This document shows, in pieces, positions 36,386-44,516 of a stretch of DNA of 48,947 nt. Origin of the DNA: Paracoccus spongiarum (GTDB taxonomy: Bacteria > Pseudomonadota > Alphaproteobacteria > Rhodobacterales > Rhodobacteraceae); NCBI RefSeq assembly GCF_030732095.1, contig NZ_JAVAMQ010000021.1, positions 1 to 48,947 on the forward strand, given 5' to 3'. The translations under genes and the position numbers were made by a program. The notes below the pieces were generated by a model that was given only the letters and a program-made list of their open reading frames with translations, made no database searches and was not told where the DNA came from. The first letter of the stretch is position 1, and the number at the start of each line of letters is the position of its first letter.

Positions 36386-37666
36386 ATGACGCTTGTCATC
36401 TTCCTGGGGGTGCTGTTCGTCGGCATCCTCGCGGGCCTGCCCGTGGCCTTCGCGCTGCTGCTGTCGTCCATGGCCCTGATGGTTCACCTGAACCTCTTCA
36501 GCGCCGACATCCTGGCCCAATCCCTGATCAACGGTGTCGACAGCTTCCCGCTGCTGGCCGTGCCGTTCTTCCTGGTGGCCGGAGAGGTCATGTCGCGGGG
36601 CGGCCTGTCGACCCGGATCGTCGCGCTGGCCATGGCGCTGGTCGGCCATCGCCGCGGCGGCCTGGGCTATGTGGCGGTCCTGACGGCCGTGGTGCTCGCG
36701 GGTCTGTCGGGGTCGGCGGTGGCCGATGCCGCGGCGCTGGTGTCGATCCTTTATCCGATGATGCGCAAGGCCGGCTATCCCGAGGGGCGCAGCCTTGGCC
36801 TCCTGGCATCGGGCGGGATCATCGCGCCGATCATTCCGCCGTCGCTGCCGCTGATCCTTGTCGGCGTTGCCGGAAACATCTCGATCGCCAAGCTGTTTCT
36901 GGCGGGCATCGCCCCCGGCCTGATGATGGCGCTGGTCCTGATTACCATCTGGACCGTGATCATGCGCGGGGAAGAGATCGACGTTCTGCCCAGGGCAAGC
37001 GCGGCGGTGCGCTGGAAGGCGCTGCGCGAAGGGATCTGGGCGCTGCTGCTGCCCATCATCATCATCGGTGGCATCCGCTCGGGCGCCTTTACACCCACCG
37101 AGGCCGCCGTCGTCGCGGCCGTCTATGCCATCTTCATCTCGACCTTCATCTACCGCGAACTGACCTTCCGCATCTTCGTGGACATCCTGATCCAGGCCGG
37201 GCGGTCCACGGCGATGGTGATGTTCCTGGTCGGCGCCGCGATGGTCGCGGCCTGGCTCATCACGGTGGCGCAGCTGCCCCAGCAACTGGCCGCGATGTTG
37301 CAGCCGCTGATCGATAGCCCGCGCCTGCTGATGCTGGTCATCATGCTGCTGGTGCTATGCGTTGGCATGGTGATGGACCTGTCGCCGACGGTCCTGATCC
37401 TCGTGCCGCTGTTGATCCCGGTGGTGCGCATGGCCGGCATCGACGAGGTGTATTTCGGCCTGATGTTCATCCTGAACTGCTCGATCGGGCTGATAACGCC
37501 GCCGGTGGGCACGGTGCTGAACGTCGTGTGCGGGGTCGGCCGCGTGCCGATGAGCCAGGCGGTCCGCGGCGTCGGCCCCTTCATCGTCGGCTACATCGTC
37601 CTGCTGGTACTTTTCATCCTGTTTCCGCAACTGATCACCGCGCCGGCCCGGTTCATGGCCGGCTGA
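36386..37666 (+). CDS. dctM: TRAP transporter large permease DctM (cluster 3)
   Basis: A 426-residue DctM permease, hydrophobic throughout. Signatures are LPVAFALLLSSMALMVHLNL, FLVAGEVMSRGGLSTRI, IIAPIIPPSLPLILVGVAGN and IGLITPPVGTVLNVVCGVGR. It begins 1 bp after the dctQ stop. It forms the membrane unit with DctQ for the DctP at 37691. Confidence 0.94.
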   Translation: MTLVIFLGVLFVGILAGLPVAFALLLSSMALMVHLNLFSADILAQSLINGVDSFPLLAVPFFLVAGEVMSRGGLSTRIVALAMALVGHRRGGLGYVAVLTAVVLAGLSGSAVADAAALVSILYPMMRKAGYPEGRSLGLLASGGIIAPIIPPSLPLILVGVAGNISIAKLFLAGIAPGLMMALVLITIWTVIMRGEEIDVLPRASAAVRWKALREGIWALLLPIIIIGGIRSGAFTPTEAAVVAAVYAIFISTFIYRELTFRIFVDILIQAGRSTAMVMFLVGAAMVAAWLITVAQLPQQLAAMLQPLIDSPRLLMLVIMLLVLCVGMVMDLSPTVLILVPLLIPVVRMAGIDEVYFGLMFILNCSIGLITPPVGTVLNVVCGVGRVPMSQAVRGVGPFIVGYIVLLVLFILFPQLITAPARFMAG

Positions 37667-37690
37667 CAAACGTCCAAGAGGGAGAACCAG

Positions 37691-38662
37691 ATGACCACCT
37701 TTTTCCGTACCACCTGCCTTGCCGCGATCCTGTCCGTCACGGCACTGTCGGCCCAGGCCCAGACCGCGCTGCGGCTGGCGCACGCCGCGCCCGATACCGA
37801 CCTGCAGCAGACGCTGGCGACCTTCTTCAAGGAACAGCTTGAAGAGCGCAGCGGCGGCGAGATCACCGTGACCATCTTCCCGCAGGGCCAGTTGGGCAAC
37901 GACGCGGCGATGGTCGACGGGACGCGATCGGGCATCATCGACGTCGTCATGACCGGCCTGAACAACCTGACGGGTCTGGTGCCCGATGCAGGCGCGTTCG
38001 AGTTGCCCTTCATCTTCCCGACCCGCGCGGACGCCTATGCGGCGCTGGACGGCGAGGTGGGCCAGCAGATCGCCACGCAGTTCGAGGCGCACGGCCTGAA
38101 GATGCTGGGCTATCCCGAGAATGGCTATCGCAACATGACCAACAACCGCGGACCCATTGTCGAGCCCGCCGATGTCGCCGGACTCCAGATGCGGGTCAAC
38201 AACTCCAAGGCACTCGGCGACATGTTCCAGCTCCTGGGAGCGACACCCCAGCAGATCCCGGTGGCCGAGCTTTACACGGCCCTGGAAACAGGCGTGGTGG
38301 ATGCGCAGGATCACCCGATCGGCATCGTGCAATCCTTCAAGTTCGACGAGGTGCAGGAGTATCTGTCGCTGACCCAGCACGCCTATTCGGCCCTGGCGCT
38401 CGGGATGAACCTGAACAAGTTCAACGGACTGACCGAATACCAGCAGAAGATGATCACCGAGGTCGCGGCCGAGGCCGTCGCCATGCAGCGCGACCTGTCG
38501 CAAGAGCGCGAGGAGGAGATGCTGACCGATCTCGAGGGCAAGGGCATGAAGATCAACCGCGATGTGAATGCCAAGGCGTTCCAGGAAGCCGTTCGCCCGG
38601 TGTGGGACAGCTTCGTCCAGGAGAACGGCGATGCGGTGGTGAAGGCGATCACCGGCGAATGA
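37691..38662 (+). CDS. dctP: TRAP transporter substrate-binding protein DctP (cluster 3)
   Basis: A 323-residue binding protein with a signal peptide (MTTFFRTTCLAAILSVTALS, cleavage after AQA). The DctP site segments are VAGLQMRVNNSKALGDMFQL, with the conserved ligand Arg near residue 167, and VAELYTALETGVVDAQDHPI. AGAGGGAGAA precedes the ATG. It ends overlapping the convergent lacI gene by 14 bp. The adjacent idonate/gluconate enzymes make a keto-aldonate or aldonate the likely ligand. Confidence 0.93.
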   Translation: MTTFFRTTCLAAILSVTALSAQAQTALRLAHAAPDTDLQQTLATFFKEQLEERSGGEITVTIFPQGQLGNDAAMVDGTRSGIIDVVMTGLNNLTGLVPDAGAFELPFIFPTRADAYAALDGEVGQQIATQFEAHGLKMLGYPENGYRNMTNNRGPIVEPADVAGLQMRVNNSKALGDMFQLLGATPQQIPVAELYTALETGVVDAQDHPIGIVQSFKFDEVQEYLSLTQHAYSALALGMNLNKFNGLTEYQQKMITEVAAEAVAMQRDLSQEREEEMLTDLEGKGMKINRDVNAKAFQEAVRPVWDSFVQENGDAVVKAITGE

Positions 38663-39731
38663 GCCGCCCGTCCTGCCCGACCCCCAAGCTGCTGGCGCGT
38701 GCCTGCAGCTCGGGGGCGACCCGCAGGATTGTGGGCCCGGGCAACTCGTCGTCCAGCGCCTTGAGGATCAGATCGGCGGCCTCGTGCCCGATGCGAAGCG
38801 GGAAGGGATTGACCGTCGTCAGCGGCGGCACGCAGACCGCCGCGATCTCGTAGTCGCCGAACCCCGCGACGGCCACCTGGTCGGGAACCGCGATCCCCCG
38901 TCGCTGACATTCCGTCAGCGCCCCGAACGCCGACAGGTCGGACACGCAGACCACCGCATCCGTGTCGGGCATGCGTTCGAGCAGGTCGGCCATCGCCGCC
39001 GCCCCTTCGGCCATCGAGATCGGCGGCGGCCCGGCATCGATCAGGCGGGTGGCATCCAGGCCGTGCCGCCTGACCGCAGCGACGAAGCCCCGGCGCCGGT
39101 CGGTTCCGCGCGTGTCGCGCGCCGCGTCGCCGCCGATGAAGGCCATGCGGCGCCGGCCTATGGCGGCGAGGTGATCGACAAGCGTGCCCATCGCCGCGGC
39201 GTTGGAAAAGCCCACGACATGCCCGATGGGATGGGCGGGCAAATCCCACATCTCGATGACCGGGATCGCCGCCTTGTCCAGCATGACCCGCGCGCGGTCG
39301 GTGTGTGTCCCGCCTGTCACCACCATGGCCTCGGGCCGCCGCCGCAGCAGCTGCGCGATCAGCACCTCCTCGGCCTCGACGTCGTAATCGGTATAGCCCA
39401 GAAGGATCTGAAGCCCGCGCGCGCGCAGCCCGTCGGACAGGCCCCGCACGGTATCCGCGAAGTTGGCGTTGTTGATCGAGGGGATGATGACCGCGACGAA
39501 ATCGGAGCGCTGCGAGCGCAGGGCCGATGCGGCGCTGTCGAAGACATAGCCCAGGTCGTCGGCTGCCTGCATGACCGCGGCCCGCGCCGTGGGGCTGACG
39601 AGACCGGCATTCTTGAACGCGCGGCTTACGGTCATCGGCGACACCCCGGCGGCGCGGGCAATGTCGATCATCGTGGGCGGGCGGCGGGTCACTGGACGGG
39701 CTTTCGCAGGGGCGTCATCGGTCCCGTCCAC
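38649..39731 (-). CDS. LacI-family transcriptional regulator (cluster 3)
   Basis: A 360-residue regulator. The LacI helix-turn-helix starts near residue 20 (TMIDIARAAGVSPMTVSRAF, hinge SAASALRSQRSDF), followed by a periplasmic-binding-protein-like effector domain (VAVIIPSINNANFADTVRGL, IGHVVGFSNAAAMGTLVDHL, DQVAVAGFGDYEIAAVCVPP). It is most similar in layout to GntR/IdnR-type repressors of gluconate and idonate genes. It is 24 bp after the ABM-like gene on the same strand, so it may be co-transcribed with SDR-gntK-HIBADH-ABM. The two TGGTA-NCGT-TAYCA palindromes in the cluster are its likely operators. Confidence 0.93.
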   Translation of the reverse strand: MDGTDDAPAKARPVTRRPPTMIDIARAAGVSPMTVSRAFKNAGLVSPTARAAVMQAADDLGYVFDSAASALRSQRSDFVAVIIPSINNANFADTVRGLSDGLRARGLQILLGYTDYDVEAEEVLIAQLLRRRPEAMVVTGGTHTDRARVMLDKAAIPVIEMWDLPAHPIGHVVGFSNAAAMGTLVDHLAAIGRRRMAFIGGDAARDTRGTDRRRGFVAAVRRHGLDATRLIDAGPPPISMAEGAAAMADLLERMPDTDAVVCVSDLSAFGALTECQRRGIAVPDQVAVAGFGDYEIAAVCVPPLTTVNPFPLRIGHEAADLILKALDDELPGPTILRVAPELQARASSLGVGQDGRLIRR

Positions 39732-39755
39732 TTGGACAGGATCAAACGGGCCAGT

Positions 39756-40094
39756 TCAAGCCGTCAGATCGTGGTCATGGGCCGTGGTGACGTGGTGATG
39801 GATTCGCCCGTCGAAGAACTGCGCCAGCACCGCCTCGGTCGCGGCCTTTGCCCGGGCGCGGACCGGGCTGGCCAGCGCGGTCTCGACCGATGCCAGATCG
39901 GGATAGCTGATTGCCAGGATCATCGGGATCTCGGGCGCGCCCTCGTCGCGGACTTCGGCGAAGTTGACCCGAACGGCCAGTGCGCCGGGAAACGCCTGCC
40001 ACTCGGGCAGGACCTGCGACAGGATCGCGGCACGGAAGGCCTCCTGCTGTCCGTCCCGGATGCGGCCCTCGAACAGGGCAAATCGGGTGATCAT
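39756..40094 (-). CDS. small ferredoxin-like fold protein (ABM/EthD-like)
   Basis: A 112-residue protein with the look of a dimeric alpha/beta barrel: ITRFALFEGRIRDGQQEAFR, then VRVNFAEVRDEGAPEIPMIL and SYPDLASVETALASPVRARA, ending in a His-rich tail (IHHHVTTAHDHD). Such proteins include antibiotic-biosynthesis-monooxygenase-like, EthD-like and mutarotase-like members. Its start overlaps the dehydrogenase stop (ATGA), so it is coupled to the pathway. A role as sugar-acid lactone or anomer handling protein is possible, but no catalytic residue can be named. Confidence 0.75.
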   Translation of the reverse strand: MITRFALFEGRIRDGQQEAFRAAILSQVLPEWQAFPGALAVRVNFAEVRDEGAPEIPMILAISYPDLASVETALASPVRARAKAATEAVLAQFFDGRIHHHVTTAHDHDLTA

Positions 40095-40981
40095 CGGCTG
40101 GCCTCCTTGGCAAGCGGGTTGGGGAAGAACTCCATCAGCGCCGCCTGATCCTGATCGCCCAGCCCACGGGCCGTCAGCAGCCGGTGGACCTCGGCGCAGA
40201 CGACAGTCAGCGGCATCGGCGTGTGCGACAGGCGGGCCAGATCGCGCGCGCCGTCGAGGTCCTTGACCATGTTGTCGATGCGCCCGGTCGGGCGATAGTC
40301 CCGCCCGGCAAAGCGCGGCATGTATTCCTGCAGGATGGCACTGTCGGCCCGCCCCCCCGCCAGGGCCGCCGGAATGCGCTCGGCGGCGACACCGGCCGCC
40401 TCGGCCAGCGCCGTCGCCTCGGCCACCGCGAGGAAGTTCAGCCCGCACAGCACCTGATTGATCAGCTTCGTCGTCTGACCCGCACCCGCAGCGCCCATCC
40501 GCGTCTGATTGGCCGCGACCTGCGCAAGCACCCTTTGCGCCTCGGCCACATCGTCCTCGGCGCCGCCCTGCATCAGGGTCAGCTGACCGATCGCGGCCTT
40601 GGGCGCGCCACCCGACAGGGGGCTGTCCACCCAGCGCAGCCCGCGCTCGTGCGCCTCGCGTGCCAGTTCCTGCGTCGAGGCCGGATCGATCGAGGACATG
40701 TCGATGATCAGGGTGCCCGGCGCCGCGCCCGCGGCCACGCCATCCTCGCCGAACACGGCGGCACGCACGATGCGGGCAGAGTTCAGCGACAGGATCACGG
40801 CCGGCGCACCGGCTGCGGCCTCGGCCGCGCTGCCAGTGGCGGTCGCGCCGAGAGCCACCAGAGGCTGCATCTGCGCGGCGTTCCGGTCAAAGACGCGCAG
40901 GGCGGTGCCGGTCCGGGCCAGACGGGCGCCGATGGCGCCGCCCATGGCGCCCGCCCCGATCAGGGCAATGCTGTGGCTCAT
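40091..40981 (-). CDS. 3-hydroxyisobutyrate dehydrogenase/tartronate-semialdehyde-reductase-like protein
   Basis: A 296-residue beta-hydroxyacid dehydrogenase. The NAD(P) motif IALIGAGAMGGAIGARLART is at the N-terminus. The substrate loop DSPLSGGAPKAAIGQLTLMQ is near residue 120, and the catalytic Lys lies in GAGQTTKLINQVLCG near residue 170. The family reduces or oxidises small hydroxy acids such as tartronate semialdehyde, 3-hydroxyisobutyrate or D-glycerate analogues; the substrate here is unknown. Its ATG overlaps the gntK stop, and its stop overlaps the ABM-like start, so four genes are translationally linked. Confidence 0.88.
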   Translation of the reverse strand: MSHSIALIGAGAMGGAIGARLARTGTALRVFDRNAAQMQPLVALGATATGSAAEAAAGAPAVILSLNSARIVRAAVFGEDGVAAGAAPGTLIIDMSSIDPASTQELAREAHERGLRWVDSPLSGGAPKAAIGQLTLMQGGAEDDVAEAQRVLAQVAANQTRMGAAGAGQTTKLINQVLCGLNFLAVAEATALAEAAGVAAERIPAALAGGRADSAILQEYMPRFAGRDYRPTGRIDNMVKDLDGARDLARLSHTPMPLTVVCAEVHRLLTARGLGDQDQAALMEFFPNPLAKEASR

Positions 40982-41475
40982 CTGTGATGTCCCTCTATGG
41001 TTGCGGCCGCGGCTCTCGCCAGCGCATCCAGCGGTTGCGTGATGTCGAGCGACACCGCTTCGTCGGCGGTCGGAGGCTCCAGCGTTGCAAGCTGGCTGTC
41101 CAGCAGGGCAGGCGGCATGTAATGCCCGGCGCGCGCGGCCATTCGCGCGGCTATGATGTCGCGCGGCCCGGTCAGGTGAAGGAATGTCACCGGCCCCCCG
41201 GCCCCCGCACGGAGCCGGTCGCGATAGGCGCGGCGCAGCGCCGAGCAGCCGACGATGACGGGCGCCCTCTGGGACAGCGTGGCCGCCACGCGGTCCAGCC
41301 ATGGCCAGCGGTCGTCGTCCGTCAGCGGAATGCCCGCGGCCATCTTCGCCACGTTCGCTGTCGGATGCAGGTCGTCGCCGTCCAGATAAGGCACATGAAG
41401 CCGGTCGGACAGCGCCATGCCGAGGCTGGTCTTGCCGGTCCCGCATACCCCCATGATGACGACGCGAAGGGTCAC
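40978..41475 (-). CDS. gntK: gluconokinase (second copy)
   Basis: A 165-residue GntK-family kinase. The P-loop is MGVCGTGKTS at residues 8-17, followed by LDGDDLHPTANVAKMAAGIP, GCSALRRAYRDRL and YMPPALLDSQLATLEPP. The only start giving a full N-terminal strand before the P-loop is the GTG at 41475, which overlaps the SDR stop (GTGA); a longer frame to 41616 reads antisense-like sequence inside the SDR gene. It phosphorylates gluconate made by the SDR encoded just upstream. It is clearly diverged from the copy at 1025-1546, so it is a paralogue from separate ancestry or an old duplication. Confidence 0.93.
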   Translation of the reverse strand: MTLRVVIMGVCGTGKTSLGMALSDRLHVPYLDGDDLHPTANVAKMAAGIPLTDDDRWPWLDRVAATLSQRAPVIVGCSALRRAYRDRLRAGAGGPVTFLHLTGPRDIIAARMAARAGHYMPPALLDSQLATLEPPTADEAVSLDITQPLDALARAAAATIEGHHR

Positions 41476-42227
41476 AGCGATGCCGTGATCCCGCCGTCGA
41501 CATAAAGCACATGTCCGTTGACAAAGCTCGATGCGTCCGAGGCGAGGAACACGCAGGCCCCGACCAGTTCCTCGACACGTCCCCAGCGCCCGGCCGGCGT
41601 GCGCCTTTCCAGCCATGCGGTGAAGTCCGGATCGGCCACGAGGGCCGCATTCAGCGGCGTGTCGAAATAGCCCGGTGCGATGGCGTTGCAGTTCAGGCCA
41701 TGGCGCGCCCAGTCCGTCGCCATGCCCTTGGTGAGGTTGCCCACCGCCCCCTTCGTGGCCGTGTAGGGCGCGATCGAAGGCCGGGCGAGGGCGGTCTGCA
41801 CGCTGGCGATGTTTATGATGCGCCCGGCCCCCCGGGCGATCATGTGCCGCGCCACCGCCTGGCCCACGTTGAAGACCGAGGCGATGTTCGTCTGCAACAG
41901 CCTCTGGAAGGCGTCTGCCGGAAAATCCTCCAGGGGCGACCGGAACTGCATCCCGGCGTTGTTGACGAGGATGTCGATAGCGCCCTGGGCCTGCTCGAAC
42001 TCGTCGATCGCCCGCCGGGCCGCGGCATGATCGGTGACATCGAAGGGCAGCGTTGATGCGCCCTCGATCTCGCGCGCCGCCAGCGCCAGCCGATCCGCGT
42101 CCCGCCCGTTCAGCACGACCGCGGCACCGGCCTCCGCCAGACCCCGAGCCAGCGCCAGCCCGATGCCCTGGGACGAGCCGGTGACAAGGGCACGGTGCCC
42201 GCTCAGGTCGAAAAGGGCGTGGCTCAT
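41472..42227 (-). CDS. SDR oxidoreductase, 5-keto-D-gluconate reductase (IdnO)-like (second copy)
   Basis: A 251-residue SDR. TGSSQGIGLALARGLAEAGA is the cofactor site, NNAG lies near residue 85, and the catalytic set is in NIASVQTALARPSIAPYTATKG. The end (GRWGRVEELVGACVFLASDA, VDGGITASL) mirrors the cluster 1 SDR. The ATG at 42227 follows GAGGATCAG; a longer frame to 42278 runs into the operator region. It is the first gene of a coupled minus-strand operon, with its promoter under the LacI-type palindrome at 42286-42301. Confidence 0.9.
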   Translation of the reverse strand: MSHALFDLSGHRALVTGSSQGIGLALARGLAEAGAAVVLNGRDADRLALAAREIEGASTLPFDVTDHAAARRAIDEFEQAQGAIDILVNNAGMQFRSPLEDFPADAFQRLLQTNIASVFNVGQAVARHMIARGAGRIINIASVQTALARPSIAPYTATKGAVGNLTKGMATDWARHGLNCNAIAPGYFDTPLNAALVADPDFTAWLERRTPAGRWGRVEELVGACVFLASDASSFVNGHVLYVDGGITASL

Positions 42228-42285
42228 CTGATCCTCACTGCAACTGACGTCCATTGCCTCTCGACAGGGGCAGGTCATCCTGTTT

Positions 42286-42312
42286 ATGGTATCGTTACCA
42301 AGCGGCTGTCAA
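42286..42312 (-). promoter_or_regulatory. LacI-type operator and promoter between SDR and 2-hydroxyacid dehydrogenase
   Basis: ATGGTATCGTTACCAA (42286-42301) has perfect TGGTA and TACCA arms around TCGT. Its layout matches the site at 35835-35850. On the minus strand TTGACA (42312-42307) lies directly upstream, and CATAAA or TACCAT could serve as -10 with spacing 18 or 15. It stands in the 105-bp gap between the two divergent starts and could repress both. Confidence 0.65.
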
Positions 42313-42332
42313 GCCCAACCGTCGGAGGAATG

Positions 42333-43283
42333 ATGACGCGCCCGCAGATCTTGCAGACTGGCCCTTATCCCGCGTGGGACCAGGAGCCGCTGGATGAACG
42401 GTTCACCATGCACCGCCTGTTCGAGGCACCCGACCGCGCCGCCTTTTTGGCGCAGCACGGTCCCGCCGTCCGTGGCATCGCCACGCGCGGCGAACTGGGC
42501 GCCGACGCGGCCATGATCGCGGCCTGCCCGCGGCTGGAGATCGTCAGTGTCTATGGCGTCGGCTTCGACGCGGTCGATCTCGAGGCCTGCCGGGCGCGAG
42601 GCATCCGCGTGACGAACACGCCCGACGTGCTGACGGGGGATGTCGCCGATCTGGGTGTCGCCATGATGCTGGCACAATCGCGCGGCATGATCGGGGCGGA
42701 CCGCTGGGTTCGCGACGGATCCTGGGCCAGCAAGGGCCTTTACCCGTTGCAGCGCCGCGTCTGGGGCAAGCGGGTGGGCATCCTCGGCCTCGGCCGCATC
42801 GGCTACGAGGTGGCAAGGCGCCTCGAGGGCTTCGACATTCAGATCAGCTACGGCGCGCGGGCGCCGCACGACAAAGCCCACCCTGGCTGGCAGTTCGTGG
42901 CTGACCCAGTCAGCCTTGCCGCGCAGTCGGACATCCTCTTCGTAACGCTCGCAGCGTCCGCCGCAACCCGCCACATCATCAATCGCGAGGTCATCGAGAG
43001 CCTCGGACCCGAGGGTCTGCTGATCAACATCTCGCGCGCCTCGAACATCGACGAGGAGGCCCTGCTCGATGCGCTGAAGACCCGGCGCCTCGGCGCTGCG
43101 GCGCTGGACGTGTTCGAAGGCGAACCGGCGCTTGATCCGCGGTTTCTGGATCTCGACAACGTCCTGCTTCAGCCGCATCACGCCTCGGGCACCATGGAAA
43201 CACGGCGGGCCATGGGCCAACTGCTGCGCGACAACCTGGCGGCGCATTTCGCCGGACAGCCCCTGCCGGCGGCGGTGCTGTGA
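42333..43283 (+). CDS. D-2-hydroxyacid dehydrogenase, GhrB-type (hydroxypyruvate/2-ketogluconate reductase-like)
   Basis: A 316-residue dehydrogenase of the glyoxylate/hydroxypyruvate/2-ketogluconate reductase family. The Rossmann motif GILGLGRIGYEVARRLEGFD is near residue 150. The catalytic triad is Arg in NISRASNIDEE (near 235), Glu in VFEGEPALDPR (near 264) and His in LLQPHHASGT (near 283). GGAGG lies 1 nt before the first ATG (42330) and 4 nt before the second (42333), so I took the second. E. coli GhrB reduces 2-ketogluconate and 2-keto-L-gulonate; with idnD directly downstream and gntK opposite, a keto-aldonate role is a fair inference. Confidence 0.88.
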   Translation: MTRPQILQTGPYPAWDQEPLDERFTMHRLFEAPDRAAFLAQHGPAVRGIATRGELGADAAMIAACPRLEIVSVYGVGFDAVDLEACRARGIRVTNTPDVLTGDVADLGVAMMLAQSRGMIGADRWVRDGSWASKGLYPLQRRVWGKRVGILGLGRIGYEVARRLEGFDIQISYGARAPHDKAHPGWQFVADPVSLAAQSDILFVTLAASAATRHIINREVIESLGPEGLLINISRASNIDEEALLDALKTRRLGAAALDVFEGEPALDPRFLDLDNVLLQPHHASGTMETRRAMGQLLRDNLAAHFAGQPLPAAVL

Positions 43284-44311
43284 TGAAGGCGCTGGTCATC
43301 CACGCGGCGCAGGACCTTCGTCTGGAGGATCGACCCGATCCGCAACCCGGCCCGGGGCAGCTGTTGCTGCGGCTTGCGACCGGCGGGATCTGCGGGTCGG
43401 ACCTGCACTACATGAACCACGGTGGGTTCGGTGCGGTCCGGCTGAAAGAGCCCATGATCCTCGGCCATGAGGTGTCGGCCCATGTCGAGGCCGTTGGCCC
43501 GGGCGTCACCGGCTTCACGCCCGGCCAGCTGGTCGCGGTTTCCCCGTCGCGGCCCTGTCGCACCTGCCGTTATTGCCATGCGGGCCTGCCGAACCACTGT
43601 CTGACAATGCGCTTCTACGGGTCGGCCATGCCGTTCCCGCATGTGCAGGGGGCCTTTCGCCAGCTGCTGGTTGCCGATGTCGGGCAATGCGTGGATGCCA
43701 CCGGACTTGAACCCGGTCAGGCGGCCATGGCCGAGCCACTGGCAGTCGCGCTGCATGCGACCCTGCGCGCCGGCACCATGATGGGCGCGCGCGTGCTGGT
43801 GACCGGCTGCGGGCCGATCGGCCTTCTGTCGATCCTCGCCGCGCGCCGGGCCGGCGCGGTGCAGGTCGTGGCGGCGGATCTGTTCGACTACACCCTGAAC
43901 CTTGCGCGGCGCATCGGTGCCGACACAACCGTGAACCTGAAGGACGATCCCGAGGGTCTTGCGGCCTACGGCGCCGACAAGGGGCATTTCGACGTGCTCT
44001 ATGAATGCTCGGGGGCACAGCCCGCGCTTGTCGCCGGCATCGCCGCGATGCGTCCGCGCGGCACCGTCCTGCAACTTGGCCTCGGCGGCGACATGAGCCT
44101 GCCGATGATGATGCTGACGGCAAGGGAACTCGACCTGCGGGGCAGCTTCCGGTTTCACGCCGAATTTGCAACGGCGGTGTCCCTGATGCAGCAGGAGTTG
44201 ATCAATGTCGCGCCCCTCATCAGCCATACCGTCGAACTTGAAGACGCGGTCTCGGGCTTCAAACTGGCATCGAACCGCAGCAATGCGATGAAGGTGCAGA
44301 TCAGGTTCTAG
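43283..44311 (+). CDS. zinc-dependent medium-chain dehydrogenase, L-idonate 5-dehydrogenase-like (cluster 3)
   Basis: A 342-residue MDR enzyme. ICGSDLHYMNHGGFGAVRLK and GHEVSAHVE hold the catalytic-zinc ligands; the structural-zinc Cys set is in CRTCRYCHAGLPNHC, and VTGCGPIGLLSILAARRAGA is the cofactor motif. It shares long conserved stretches with the protein at 9701-10741, including GGICGSDLHY, GSAM.P and LVGTH/LRGSF near the end. The ATG overlaps the previous stop by one base (TGATG). L-idonate to 5-ketogluconate is the expected reaction, after which the SDR and GntK opposite would give 6-phosphogluconate. Confidence 0.88.
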   Translation: MKALVIHAAQDLRLEDRPDPQPGPGQLLLRLATGGICGSDLHYMNHGGFGAVRLKEPMILGHEVSAHVEAVGPGVTGFTPGQLVAVSPSRPCRTCRYCHAGLPNHCLTMRFYGSAMPFPHVQGAFRQLLVADVGQCVDATGLEPGQAAMAEPLAVALHATLRAGTMMGARVLVTGCGPIGLLSILAARRAGAVQVVAADLFDYTLNLARRIGADTTVNLKDDPEGLAAYGADKGHFDVLYECSGAQPALVAGIAAMRPRGTVLQLGLGGDMSLPMMMLTARELDLRGSFRFHAEFATAVSLMQQELINVAPLISHTVELEDAVSGFKLASNRSNAMKVQIRF

Positions 44312-44516
44312 CACCTGATGCGATCGAGCCCGGGGTCGCGCCGCGCCTCGCGTCGTTCGGCACGACCGTCCATTCCACAAAGGATGGGGTCGACGCAGGG
44401 ATTGGTAGCGCGGCTCATGCCCGCCCAGGCCGCATGTCACGCGCCGGATCGCGGCCAGTCGCACAGTCATCGACGCGGCCGCCGACGCGGGAACCGCGGC
44501 GCGCGGCATCCTCCGG

